Program-made: the position numbers and the translations under genes
Origin: Gammaproteobacteria bacterium
Lineage (GTDB): Bacteria > Pseudomonadota > Gammaproteobacteria > QOAV01
NCBI GenBank assembly: GCA_027067235.1
Contig: JALXFQ010000270.1
Coordinates: 1 to 16,194, forward strand
Direction: 5' to 3'
Length of the DNA stretch: 16,194 nt
The notes under the pieces: model-generated
What the model was told of the DNA's origin: nothing
The model's database searches: none
Seen by the model: the letters and a program-made list of their open reading frames with translations, nothing else
In this document: piece by piece, positions 6,823 to 13,450 of the stretch
Numbering within the stretch: the stretch's first letter is position 1
Layout of the letters: the number at the start of each line of letters is the position of its first letter

Positions 6823-8889
6823 GTGACTGTGGCGCTGCGTCAGGCCGGTGCTTTTAGTACGCTGGCGAGTCTGCTGGTCTGCGGCATCGTCGTTGCCGCG
6901 GACAATGCTCCCGGGCCGGATTCACCGGCCAAAACCACTGCGCACGGCGAAACCGCCTATGTTGACCAGCTCATCGCTGGCGAACCGGACGAAGACGAGT
7001 CGCTGGACGCTGCCTTGCTGCAGGAACAGAACGCCTCCGGCCTGTACAGTTTTTCCGCCCTGTTTCAATACTTTACCCTGGACGATTCGCTGGAGGACGG
7101 CAGCGACGACGCTTCCAGCCTGTCCCTGTACGGCGCGCGCCAGACGCGCCAGCTGGGCAACCTGTATTCCGAAGTGCATCTCAGCCGGTTTGACCAGCAG
7201 GGCCTGGTTTTTGGCGCCATCGGCGATGATGAGGATCCTTTCGGCTCATCCGATGTGCACGGCGCCTTTGTGGTGCGCCAGACCGATTTCGCGCTGACGG
7301 AAAAAACCACCATGGATAACACGCTGGGCGTGTTCAGGCCGGTCGCCGGCTGGACCCGGCAGCGCTCGTCGCGTCTGTCCATGCTGACGCCCGAACTGCT
7401 GGGCGCGTCCACCAGCCTGACCCGGGGCAGACACACACTGCGGCTTTCTGCCGGCGAAGTGGGCCGCTTGCGCGGTCCGCTGAGTCAGGCCTTTTTCTCG
7501 GAAAGTGCCACGGCGACCCTGCTCGGCGACAGCTGGGACCCGGGTCTGGGCTGGCTTTTCGCCGCCGATTTGTGGAATGTTTCCGGTTCCCCTGACGAGA
7601 GCGAGAATCGTAGCGGATACTCCCTGCTGGCGGCGCGCCATGGCGCCGGGCTGAACCGGGCGGACCGGTTGCTGCAGGTGATCGGCAATACCGATGGTTC
7701 GCTGGGCGTCAGCGGCTATCTGGTCAAGCGCTATGTGCGTTACACCCACGAACTGGGCGCCTATGCCATCGGCCCCGACATGAACTGGCTGGCGCGGGAA
7801 ATCTCCGATGACCAGAGCGGGGTTTACTGGCGTACCGATTACGACAAGGGCCGCACTCACATGAACGGCTCGCTGGAGTGGCTGTCGCTGAATCTGGCGA
7901 CAGGCGAACGCGAGAAGACCCGTGCAGGCATACTCGCCAATCTGGGGTGGAATTTCAGGCAGTCCTATGCTTCCACCCTGGGTGCTTCCGGTTACTATCG
8001 CGGCTATCACGAAGGCAGCGGTGATGATCGTTTCTTCGGCTCCAGCCTGAATATGCGGCTGTTCTACGGCTATCGCCACAATCGCCGTTATCGCAGCCGC
8101 TGGGAAGCCTCGGCCTATGTCAGCGAGCTTTCTCCCGATAGCGGGCCGGTGACCACGCAGGCGCTGGAATATGCGCTGACCTTTGATCGCTCCGAAAGCA
8201 GCCAGATCGAACTGGAGCTGGGCTTCCAGCGCCAGCATGATGACTACCGCGAAACCTGGAATCCGACCGTCGGGCTGAGCGCCAGCGCGCCGCTGTCGCA
8301 TGGCGGCTGGATCGACGGTTCCGTCGGTTACAGCCTGTATGACGTGGATCGCGGCAGTGGCCAGGCCAACTGGCACGCCCAGTTGCATGTCGAACACCCG
8401 TTTGCCCGGCGCTGGACTGCCGGGGTGCAACTCAATTACAACCAGACCTACTACGACCGGACGCAGGATGAGCTGGCGCCCGATCCTTTTGTCCTGCCCG
8501 ATTCGCGTCTGGCAAGCTCGGCGTTGCTGACCGTACGTTATCAGACCAGCGGTGGCGCGCCGATCTCGCCATTGGGCGACAACGGCGGTTCCGGCGCGGC
8601 CGGATCGGTGCTGGGCGTGGTTTTCATGGATGAAAACAATGATGGTGAACAACAGGGCGATGAAAAAACCGTTGCCGGCGTGGAGGTCTATCTGGACGGC
8701 CTGTATCTGGCGAAAACCGATGCCACCGGGCATTTTCGCTTTCCGCTGGTGGCCACTGGCGCCCACAGGTTATATGTGCTGGAGGAAACCGTGCCCCTGC
8801 CCTGGGAGGTCTTGAGCAATGATATTGCCATCGATGTTTCACTGCGCAAGTGGGCGAAAGCCTCCATTGCCCTGACGCGCATCCGCTGA
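6823..8889 (+). CDS. Outer-membrane beta-barrel protein, usher candidate, with C-terminal SdrD-B-like domain
   Basis: From the GTG at 6823 (after a G-run at 6808-6814) the protein is 688 residues with a good signal peptide, VTVALRQAGAFSTLASLLVC then GIVVAADN. An ATG at 6742 would add 27 unlike-signal residues. After an acidic linker the body is rich in alternating aromatic/polar strands (for example RFFGSSLNMRLFYGYRHN, GGWIDGSVGYSLYDVD), as in outer-membrane barrels. The last about 95 residues (from 8602) form an SdrD-B or carboxypeptidase-regulatory-like beta sandwich: GSVLGVVFMDENNDGEQQGD with a DxNxDG calcium-type loop, then GVEVYLDG and TDATGHFRFPLVATGAH. It is the first gene of a locus with pilin-like subunits and a PapD-like chaperone, so a secretion pore (usher) role is inferred. 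I do not see a FimD-type N-terminal domain or plug. Confidence 0.7.
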   Translation: MTVALRQAGAFSTLASLLVCGIVVAADNAPGPDSPAKTTAHGETAYVDQLIAGEPDEDESLDAALLQEQNASGLYSFSALFQYFTLDDSLEDGSDDASSLSLYGARQTRQLGNLYSEVHLSRFDQQGLVFGAIGDDEDPFGSSDVHGAFVVRQTDFALTEKTTMDNTLGVFRPVAGWTRQRSSRLSMLTPELLGASTSLTRGRHTLRLSAGEVGRLRGPLSQAFFSESATATLLGDSWDPGLGWLFAADLWNVSGSPDESENRSGYSLLAARHGAGLNRADRLLQVIGNTDGSLGVSGYLVKRYVRYTHELGAYAIGPDMNWLAREISDDQSGVYWRTDYDKGRTHMNGSLEWLSLNLATGEREKTRAGILANLGWNFRQSYASTLGASGYYRGYHEGSGDDRFFGSSLNMRLFYGYRHNRRYRSRWEASAYVSELSPDSGPVTTQALEYALTFDRSESSQIELELGFQRQHDDYRETWNPTVGLSASAPLSHGGWIDGSVGYSLYDVDRGSGQANWHAQLHVEHPFARRWTAGVQLNYNQTYYDRTQDELAPDPFVLPDSRLASSALLTVRYQTSGGAPISPLGDNGGSGAAGSVLGVVFMDENNDGEQQGDEKTVAGVEVYLDGLYLAKTDATGHFRFPLVATGAHRLYVLEETVPLPWEVLSNDIAIDVSLRKWAKASIALTRIR

Positions 8890-8947
8890 TCCGCCCGCCG
8901 CTGTTAAAATCAGCAGCCGCCCGTCAATTATTCTGGCGTTTGCCGTC

Positions 8948-8984
8948 AGGTGGTCTATATAAGAGTTAAGAGATATAGCCACCT
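8948..8984 (+). repeat. Hairpin between barrel gene and pilin A
   Basis: AGGTGG-t-CTATAT (8948-8960) pairs with ATATAG-CCACCT (8973-8984), a 12-bp stem with one bulged T and a 12-nt loop (AAGAGTTAAGAG). It lies 59 nt after the barrel stop and 24 nt before the -35 of the pilin A promoter. No U-tract follows. It may stabilise the 3' end of the barrel mRNA, attenuate read-through, or act as a DNA operator. Confidence 0.5.
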
Positions 8985-9007
8985 TGTAACGCGGCGGCTT
9001 TCTTGTA

Positions 9008-9037
9008 TTGACAAAACAGTTGGTTAGGACGTATTCT
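9008..9037 (+). promoter_or_regulatory. Sigma70-like promoter of pilin A
   Basis: A consensus -35 TTGACA (9008-9013) is followed after 18 nt by TATTCT (9032-9037, four of six -10 bases). Transcription would start near 9044, leaving about 50 nt of leader with GAGGG (9086-9090) before the pilin ATG. It sits within the 202-nt gap between barrel and pilin genes. Confidence 0.6.
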
Positions 9038-9097
9038 TTACGTAAATATTGAGGTCTTCCGCCCGCTGTCTGTCTGCTGATAATCGAGGGTTTGATG

Positions 9098-9712
9098 ATG
9101 AAGAAACTGAATAAACTGGGTGTGGTTCTCGGTCTGTCGGCCAGCATGGCCCTGCCGCAACTGGCGCAGGCTGAATCACGCTGGTCTGTGGGGACTGGAA
9201 ACATATCTGCGCATGCCGACCTGAAGCTGAAAGTGGTTGTTCCCAGGATCATTATCCTGAAAGTGGGCGATCTGGGGGCGACCATCAACGAAATCACCTG
9301 GGATGCCACCGGCACCGCCGTTAATGATGTGGTGTATTCAGGTGCTATTCCTCCGACAACAGCCACATTGCCGTTTACCGTATCTGATGACGAAGCCGTC
9401 GGAAACGGTCAGGGTACGATAGCGGTTCAGGTGTTTGGCAATGGCGGTGATGTGAGTCTGACCTCCACCACCACGACTCCCGGTTTCCTGACGGATACCG
9501 CTACCAGCTTCACGATTCCGCTTACTGATATTACTGTAACCGCAGGTGGTACGCCGCATCCGGCTTTCGATGGTGGCGCGTCGGTGATTGCGGCCACCAA
9601 TGGCGTTGTCAATCCGGGGCCGGATACCTGGGTATACGCGTACAACCCGACCGCGACGCCAGCGGCGGGTACCTATACCACGACCGTGCGATATACCGCA
9701 GCCAACCCTTAA
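9098..9712 (+). CDS. Pilin-like subunit A, probable major subunit
   Basis: A 204-residue exported protein. The ATG at 9098 lies 7 nt after GAGGG; ATG 9095 and TTG 9092 are in frame but too close to it. The signal peptide is residues 1-25 (MKKLNKLGVVLGLSASMALP, ending QLAQA). The mature part opens ESRWSVGTG, then LKLKVVVPRIIILKVG and EITWDAT, shared almost without gaps with subunit B. No Cys is present. The C-terminus PAAGTYTTTVRYTAANP carries Gly at -14, Tyr at -12, Val at -8 and Tyr at -6, like the C-terminal strand of chaperone-usher pilins, but ends in Pro and lacks the penultimate aromatic. It has its own promoter and is followed at once by a strong terminator, which fits the most abundant structural subunit. 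Function is inferred from these patterns and from the chaperone gene downstream. Confidence 0.72.
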   Translation: MKKLNKLGVVLGLSASMALPQLAQAESRWSVGTGNISAHADLKLKVVVPRIIILKVGDLGATINEITWDATGTAVNDVVYSGAIPPTTATLPFTVSDDEAVGNGQGTIAVQVFGNGGDVSLTSTTTTPGFLTDTATSFTIPLTDITVTAGGTPHPAFDGGASVIAATNGVVNPGPDTWVYAYNPTATPAAGTYTTTVRYTAANP

Positions 9713-9734
9713 GGCTGCAAGTGTGTGATGAACG

Positions 9735-9761
9735 AAAAAACCCGCTGCGGCGGGTTTTTTT
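9735..9761 (+). terminator. Intrinsic terminator after pilin A
   Basis: AAAAAA-CCCGC (9735-9745), loop TGCG, GCGGG-TTTTTTT (9750-9761). A GC stem extended by A-U pairs and ending in a run of T, starting 22 nt after the pilin A stop. It should end most transcripts from the pilin A promoter and let a fraction read through to the four genes beyond. Confidence 0.88.
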
Positions 9762-9822
9762 GTTTTGACTCTTCTCGAACCGGTCGGCAGGATTTATCGT
9801 TAAGGATATGGGAGAAGGCGCA

Positions 9823-10446
9823 ATGAGACATAATCTGAAAGCGATTCTGGCCAGGCTGCTTGTCATCTCTGGCCTGCTTTGCTGGGGCGCCGGTCATGCG
9901 CAAACTCACTGGTCTTCGGGCGCGGGGTTGCACGCATCCGCCAGCCTGCGTCTTGCGGTTGTTGTGCCCAGGATCGTGATACTGCGCGTGGGTCATCCCG
10001 GCAGCTTCGTTGACGAAATCTCCTGGGATGCGACGCCAGCCCCGGCTATCACGGATGCGATTTACAATGGCTCGATTCCGCCAGATTCCGCGACCTTGCC
10101 CTATGCAGTGCATGACACCATCGGCAACCCCAACAACGGCATGATCAGCTTTAAACTCTGGTCCAATGCCGGCACGACGATTTTACGCGCGGTGGCGGCG
10201 AACAATGCGCTGGTGGATGGCCCGAACTCTATACCCATCGTGCCGGGGCAGACCATTACCACGACGCCGACCACCACCAACCCGGTTATCGACGGCCCCG
10301 CGAAATCCTTCGCCGCGAATGCCCAGGGCATTGTCTATAAACAGTCTTCCGGCTGGAAATTCGTTTATCATCCCGATACGGTTTCTCCGCCCCCGGCCGC
10401 AGGCACCTATACCACGGTGGTTACCTATACCGCCTCGACACCGTAG
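9823..10446 (+). CDS. Pilin-like subunit B, paralogue of A
   Basis: A 207-residue exported protein starting at ATG 9823, 4 nt after GGAGAAGG (9811-9818); the in-frame ATG at 9808 is only 2 nt from its own AAGGA. The signal peptide is about residues 1-26 (MRHNLKAILARLLVISGLLC, ending GAGHA). The mature protein begins QTHWSSGAG and continues LRLAVVVPRIVILRVG and EISWDAT, matching subunit A residue for residue in this stretch. The central region differs (SFKLWSNAGTTILRAVAANN, then a Thr-rich loop TITTTPTTTNP). The C-terminus PAAGTYTTVVTYTASTP keeps Gly -14, Tyr -12, Val -8, Tyr -6, Ala -4 and Pro -1. It lies after the terminator, so it is probably a less abundant or alternative subunit. Role inferred from paralogy and context. 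Confidence 0.7.
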   Translation: MRHNLKAILARLLVISGLLCWGAGHAQTHWSSGAGLHASASLRLAVVVPRIVILRVGHPGSFVDEISWDATPAPAITDAIYNGSIPPDSATLPYAVHDTIGNPNNGMISFKLWSNAGTTILRAVAANNALVDGPNSIPIVPGQTITTTPTTTNPVIDGPAKSFAANAQGIVYKQSSGWKFVYHPDTVSPPPAAGTYTTVVTYTASTP

Positions 10447-10485
10447 AAACAGACAGGCATGGCGTTTTTGCTTTACAATGGCCCC

Positions 10486-11070
10486 ATGAAACGGTTTTTT
10501 TTCATCTTCTTTGCCATGGCCATGGTCAGCCTGCCTGTCAGCGCTTCTGCTGATGTAAAGACTTTGGGTGACCGGGCGCTGAAACTGCGTATCCGGGTGG
10601 GAGACAACTTGCAGACGGGCGTGAACAGCATCAGCTTCCAGGTGCCGGGTCTGCAGCTCGGCTCGGGAACGCCGGTGGTATCCACCACCACGCTTGACGG
10701 CGCCAGCGGCATCTACAAGGTTCGCGTTGTGCTGGACAATCGGCGTCTTCCCACCGGAACCGCGCGACTGACGGCGGATTCCAGTACGCCGCTGGCCTGC
10801 GTCACCACGTCCACCTGCGGTGCCACCACCATCCCGTTCAACAAGATCAGCTGGTCTGTGCGCGATGGCGACAATTTCGAGCTGGCCAGCCAGTTCAGTG
10901 GTGGCGCGGGGCAGTTGTTGCACCAGCAGACCGTCACCGATACATCGCCGCCAGATCCCCGCAAGGGATGGCGTTATCGCGATTATGTCCAGTTCCGATA
11001 CGCAAACGACCTGTTTCTGCCTGCCGGCAGCTACCGCGGGCGGGTGTTGTTCCGGGCCGATCATCCCTGA
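10486..11070 (+). CDS. Divergent pilin-like subunit C with a Cys pair
   Basis: From ATG 10486 it is 194 residues with a typical signal peptide (MKRFFFIFFAMAMVSLPVSA, then SA before DVKTLG); an ATG at 10459 adds nine residues before the basic region. It lacks the VPRIIxL motif of A, B and D, but its NSISFQVPGLQLGSGTPV resembles PGLPLGNGAPI in subunit D. Two Cys close together (C105 and C111, LACVTTSTC) could form a small disulfide loop. The C-terminus LPAGSYRGRVLFRADHP has the same spacing as the other subunits: Gly -14, Tyr -12, Val -8, Phe -6, Ala -4, Pro -1. Position between B and the chaperone and its divergence suggest an adaptor, initiator or tip subunit. Downstream spacing to the chaperone is 6 nt, so the two are likely co-transcribed. 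Confidence 0.62.
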   Translation: MKRFFFIFFAMAMVSLPVSASADVKTLGDRALKLRIRVGDNLQTGVNSISFQVPGLQLGSGTPVVSTTTLDGASGIYKVRVVLDNRRLPTGTARLTADSSTPLACVTTSTCGATTIPFNKISWSVRDGDNFELASQFSGGAGQLLHQQTVTDTSPPDPRKGWRYRDYVQFRYANDLFLPAGSYRGRVLFRADHP

Positions 11071-11076
11071 GTTGCC

Positions 11077-11898
11077 ATGAATAAAACAGCCTTTCTGGTC
11101 GCCATACTGATGTTGCTGCTGTCCACTCCGGCGCAGTCCAAAGCGCCGGCTGCCGGCGGCTTTTCTGCTGCCGCCTCGCCGCCGCGTTACGAGCTGGCGG
11201 TCAGGCCCGGACAGGTGTTGCGCGATATTCTGACCATTTACAATTTTGGCCGGGCGCCGGAGCAGTACCGGGTTCGCTCAACCGAGTGGAGCATGACAGC
11301 CGACAATCGCATGATGTTTGGCGATGCGCTGGGGCAGAACAGTTGCCGGACCTGGTTACGGCTGGAGCGTCACAAGGTGACGGTGATGCCGAAACGCCCG
11401 CGCAAGTTTCGCTGGGAAGTGCATGTGCCGGCGGATGCGCAAGCGCGTGAATGCACTTTTGCCATCATGATCGAAGGCATCGGCGAGGGCGCTGTCACGG
11501 AAGTTGCCGGCGGCATCAAATTGCCGGTGCAGGGGCGTATAGCGGTGATCGTCTATCTGGCGGTGGGCGATGTTGCGCCGCAAATGAGCATCGACGGCTA
11601 TCAGTTGATCAGACACAACAACAGGCTGATGCCGGCGCTGAAAGTAAGCAATCACGGGCGGGCGCACGGGCGGCTGGACGGCGTACTTGCCGGCAGGGAC
11701 GCACAGGGGCGTGAATACGACGTCTCGGTTTCCACCCTGCCGGTGATGGCTGGCCAGACCCGCATGCTGGTGCTGAATCCGACGCTCCCGGGGCAGACAG
11801 ATTCCCGACCGGTCGATGTGGCTTACCCGCTGGCGATCAAGGGAACGGTTTTCTGGGAGAAAGGCAAATTCGGCGTGGATACGGTGATCGGGCGATAG
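11077..11898 (+). CDS. PapD-like periplasmic pilus chaperone
   Basis: A 273-residue exported protein with signal peptide MNKTAFLVAILMLLLSTPAQ and two predicted Ig-like domains. The first domain starts SPPRYELAVRPGQVLRDILT then IYNFGRAPEQYRV, the A/B strand pattern of PapD-superfamily proteins. PADAQARECTFAIMIEG (118-134) corresponds to the F strand of that domain. LPVQGRIAVIVYLAVG (149-164) has alternating I155, V157, V159, L161 as in the G1 strand that complements pilins. Domain two runs from about 168 to the end. C90 and C126 could form a disulfide in domain one. It should bind subunits A-D after Sec export and deliver them to the outer-membrane barrel protein. The loop between domains and the basic stretch KRPRKFRW may include the basic residues that anchor the pilin C-terminus. 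It sits 6 nt after C and 2 nt before D. Confidence 0.75.
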   Translation: MNKTAFLVAILMLLLSTPAQSKAPAAGGFSAAASPPRYELAVRPGQVLRDILTIYNFGRAPEQYRVRSTEWSMTADNRMMFGDALGQNSCRTWLRLERHKVTVMPKRPRKFRWEVHVPADAQARECTFAIMIEGIGEGAVTEVAGGIKLPVQGRIAVIVYLAVGDVAPQMSIDGYQLIRHNNRLMPALKVSNHGRAHGRLDGVLAGRDAQGREYDVSVSTLPVMAGQTRMLVLNPTLPGQTDSRPVDVAYPLAIKGTVFWEKGKFGVDTVIGR

Positions 11899-11900
11899 CC

Positions 11901-12554
11901 ATGATGCGGCGCGGGCGACAGCTTCGGGTCTGGGCCGGCGCAGCGGTTTTTCTGCTCGTCGCCTGCTTTGCGCCGGTGCCGGATGCCGGTGCTACCCAGG
12001 ACCGGGACCACACCGGGCCGCCGTATTCGGTACAGGTGGAGCTGGAATACGAAATCATCATTCCCCGGGTGCTGTATTTCCGCGTGGGTAGCGCCGGCAA
12101 TACTGTCGATACGGTGGAATTTGATGTCGGCCAGTCTCTGGGCGCGGGTAACAACATGGTCCTGTCCACGCCGGGCCTGCCGCTGGGCAATGGCGCGCCG
12201 ATTGCCGCCACCAGCAACAACCCCGGAGGCCCCGGCGTCATTCCGGTGGAGGTGAAGGCTAATGTTGGCAACGTGAGTATCCAGGCCACGGTGAGTAATG
12301 CCCAGGGTTTGCAGGGTGATAACGGCCAGTTTCTGAATTACAACCAGATCAGGACCGTCAGCAGCGACAGCACATCTTTTCCGGCGCCGGTGCTGGCCAA
12401 CGCTTCCATAACGCCGGTGCTGATTGCGCCATCGGGATTTGGCGGCCATGTGACCATCCGCACGGCCAACTGGACATACAGCTATCTCAACCAGACAACG
12501 CCGGCCGCGGGAACCTATACCGGCACGGTGACCTATACCGCGACGGCACCCTGA
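11901..12554 (+). CDS. Pilin-like subunit D, possible lipoprotein or terminal subunit
   Basis: A 217-residue exported protein starting 2 nt after the chaperone stop (ATG at 11901; 11904 is also in frame). The N-terminus MMRRGRQLRVWAGAAVFLLV is followed by ACFAPVPDAGA. LVAC fits a lipobox with Cys22, but cleavage by ordinary signal peptidase after DAGA is also possible. The mature part has YSVQVELEYEIIIPRVLYFR, then VGSAGNTVDTVEFDV, a divergent form of the strand shared by A and B, and PGLPLGNGAPI shared with C. The C-terminus PAAGTYTGTVTYTATAP keeps Gly -14, Tyr -12, Val -8, Tyr -6, Ala -4, Pro -1. It is single-domain, with no extra lectin-like domain as in FimH-type tip adhesins. As the last gene it could be a base anchor, terminator or tip. 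It converges on the hydrolase gene with 5 nt between stops. Confidence 0.68.
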   Translation: MMRRGRQLRVWAGAAVFLLVACFAPVPDAGATQDRDHTGPPYSVQVELEYEIIIPRVLYFRVGSAGNTVDTVEFDVGQSLGAGNNMVLSTPGLPLGNGAPIAATSNNPGGPGVIPVEVKANVGNVSIQATVSNAQGLQGDNGQFLNYNQIRTVSSDSTSFPAPVLANASITPVLIAPSGFGGHVTIRTANWTYSYLNQTTPAAGTYTGTVTYTATAP

Positions 12555-12559
12555 CGGCG

Positions 12560-13396
12560 TTACTTAACCTTCTGATTGAGTATATCCACCAGTACGTCTG
12601 CGTCGCGCGGCCCCAGTTCATGGCCTGATGGCAACAGCACTATGGCGGATTTTCCCTGCAGCGGCGGCACCTGGTTCATGTCCTGACTGAAGGCGGGCGC
12701 GATCCAGTCGCCTTTTCCGCTGAAGCCCTTGGTATGGATGATGGAGACATAGTCGATGTCCGGGTGGGGCTGGCGGTTGAGCCAGAACAGGGCGTTGCCC
12801 GGCAAATTCGGTATCAGATCCCACAGCAGCGGTTTCGAGGCTTTCAAGTCATCATAGGCGCGCCCGCCCACGACTTCCTTGACGATATTGAACGGCCCGT
12901 GGTTTTTGGTGATTTTCAGGCCCTGCCTGGCACGCCAGGTGCCCAGATGCGGCGTGGCAATAGTAATCAGCCGGGTGACATTGCCCTTGCCGCGGGTGAC
13001 CAGCGACATGCGCGCCGCCAGCCCGCCGGCGGAGTGACCAACCAGGGTAATGGGCTCTCCGGGATGCCTGGCTTCGATCATATCCAGCGCGTTGCTGAGC
13101 TCGTTGCCCTGTATGTCCAGCGGCTGACGAAACGGCAGATGCACATTGTAGACGCGGTTTTTTCCGGTTTTTGGTTTGCTCGGCGGGATAATGACTTGTT
13201 CGCGCGGCTCGATGATGCCGGCTCGCGGCCAGCCATTGGCCGCCAGCGCCTCGTTGACGCCGGTGCGCTCCCAGGATAACGGTGAACTGAGATAACCGTG
13301 TATCAGCAATACCGTATCCGCCCGCGCGCTAGCGGCCGGCACCAGCAGCGCCAGCATGGCGACACGCGCCGCAAACAGACAGATTCTTTTCATCAT
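12560..13396 (-). CDS. Secreted alpha/beta hydrolase (lipase/esterase-like)
   Basis: From ATG 13396 (TCCC at 13404-13407 reads GGGA 7 nt upstream) it is 278 residues; a GTG at 13414 would add six. The signal peptide is about 1-26 (MMKRICLFAARVAMLALLVP, ending ASARA). VLLIHGYLSSPLSW carries the HG oxyanion segment. GHSAG (120-124) gives the nucleophile Ser122 in the Ala-containing form of the elbow. TIATPHLGT (145-153) follows, as in lipases and PGAP1-like hydrolases. H259 in LPSGHELGPRDADVLVDIL is the likely catalytic His; D230 in GKGDWIAP is a candidate acid. It should act in the periplasm or outside the cell on an ester or lipid substrate not identifiable here. It lies downstream of the OmpA-like gene on the same strand, separated by a GC-rich hairpin. 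Confidence 0.82.
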   Translation of the reverse strand: MMKRICLFAARVAMLALLVPAASARADTVLLIHGYLSSPLSWERTGVNEALAANGWPRAGIIEPREQVIIPPSKPKTGKNRVYNVHLPFRQPLDIQGNELSNALDMIEARHPGEPITLVGHSAGGLAARMSLVTRGKGNVTRLITIATPHLGTWRARQGLKITKNHGPFNIVKEVVGGRAYDDLKASKPLLWDLIPNLPGNALFWLNRQPHPDIDYVSIIHTKGFSGKGDWIAPAFSQDMNQVPPLQGKSAIVLLPSGHELGPRDADVLVDILNQKVK

Positions 13397-13416
13397 GTTC
13401 GGATCCCGGATCACAG

Positions 13417-13445
13417 CGCCGGCGGCCGGTAAACGGCCGCCGGCG
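13417..13445 (-). terminator. GC-rich hairpin after the OmpA-like gene
   Basis: A perfect 12-bp stem: CGCCGGCGGCCG (13417-13428), loop GTAAA, CGGCCGCCGGCG (13434-13445). On the minus strand it starts 6 nt after the OmpA-like stop and precedes the hydrolase ribosome binding site. No U-tract follows, so termination is uncertain; it could also protect the upstream mRNA or reduce hydrolase expression. Confidence 0.55.
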
Positions 13446-13450
13446 ATCGC

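Noticed and set aside
7246..8766. Long minus-strand open frame opposite the barrel gene
   Set aside because: It is an antisense shadow produced by high-GC codon use of the barrel gene. It has no signal or motif I recognise, and the plus-strand product shows a signal peptide, barrel strands and an SdrD-B-like domain.
9765..9793. TTGACT as a promoter for pilin B
   Set aside because: No acceptable -10 hexamer at 16-18 nt; left as read-through from pilin A until transcription data exist.
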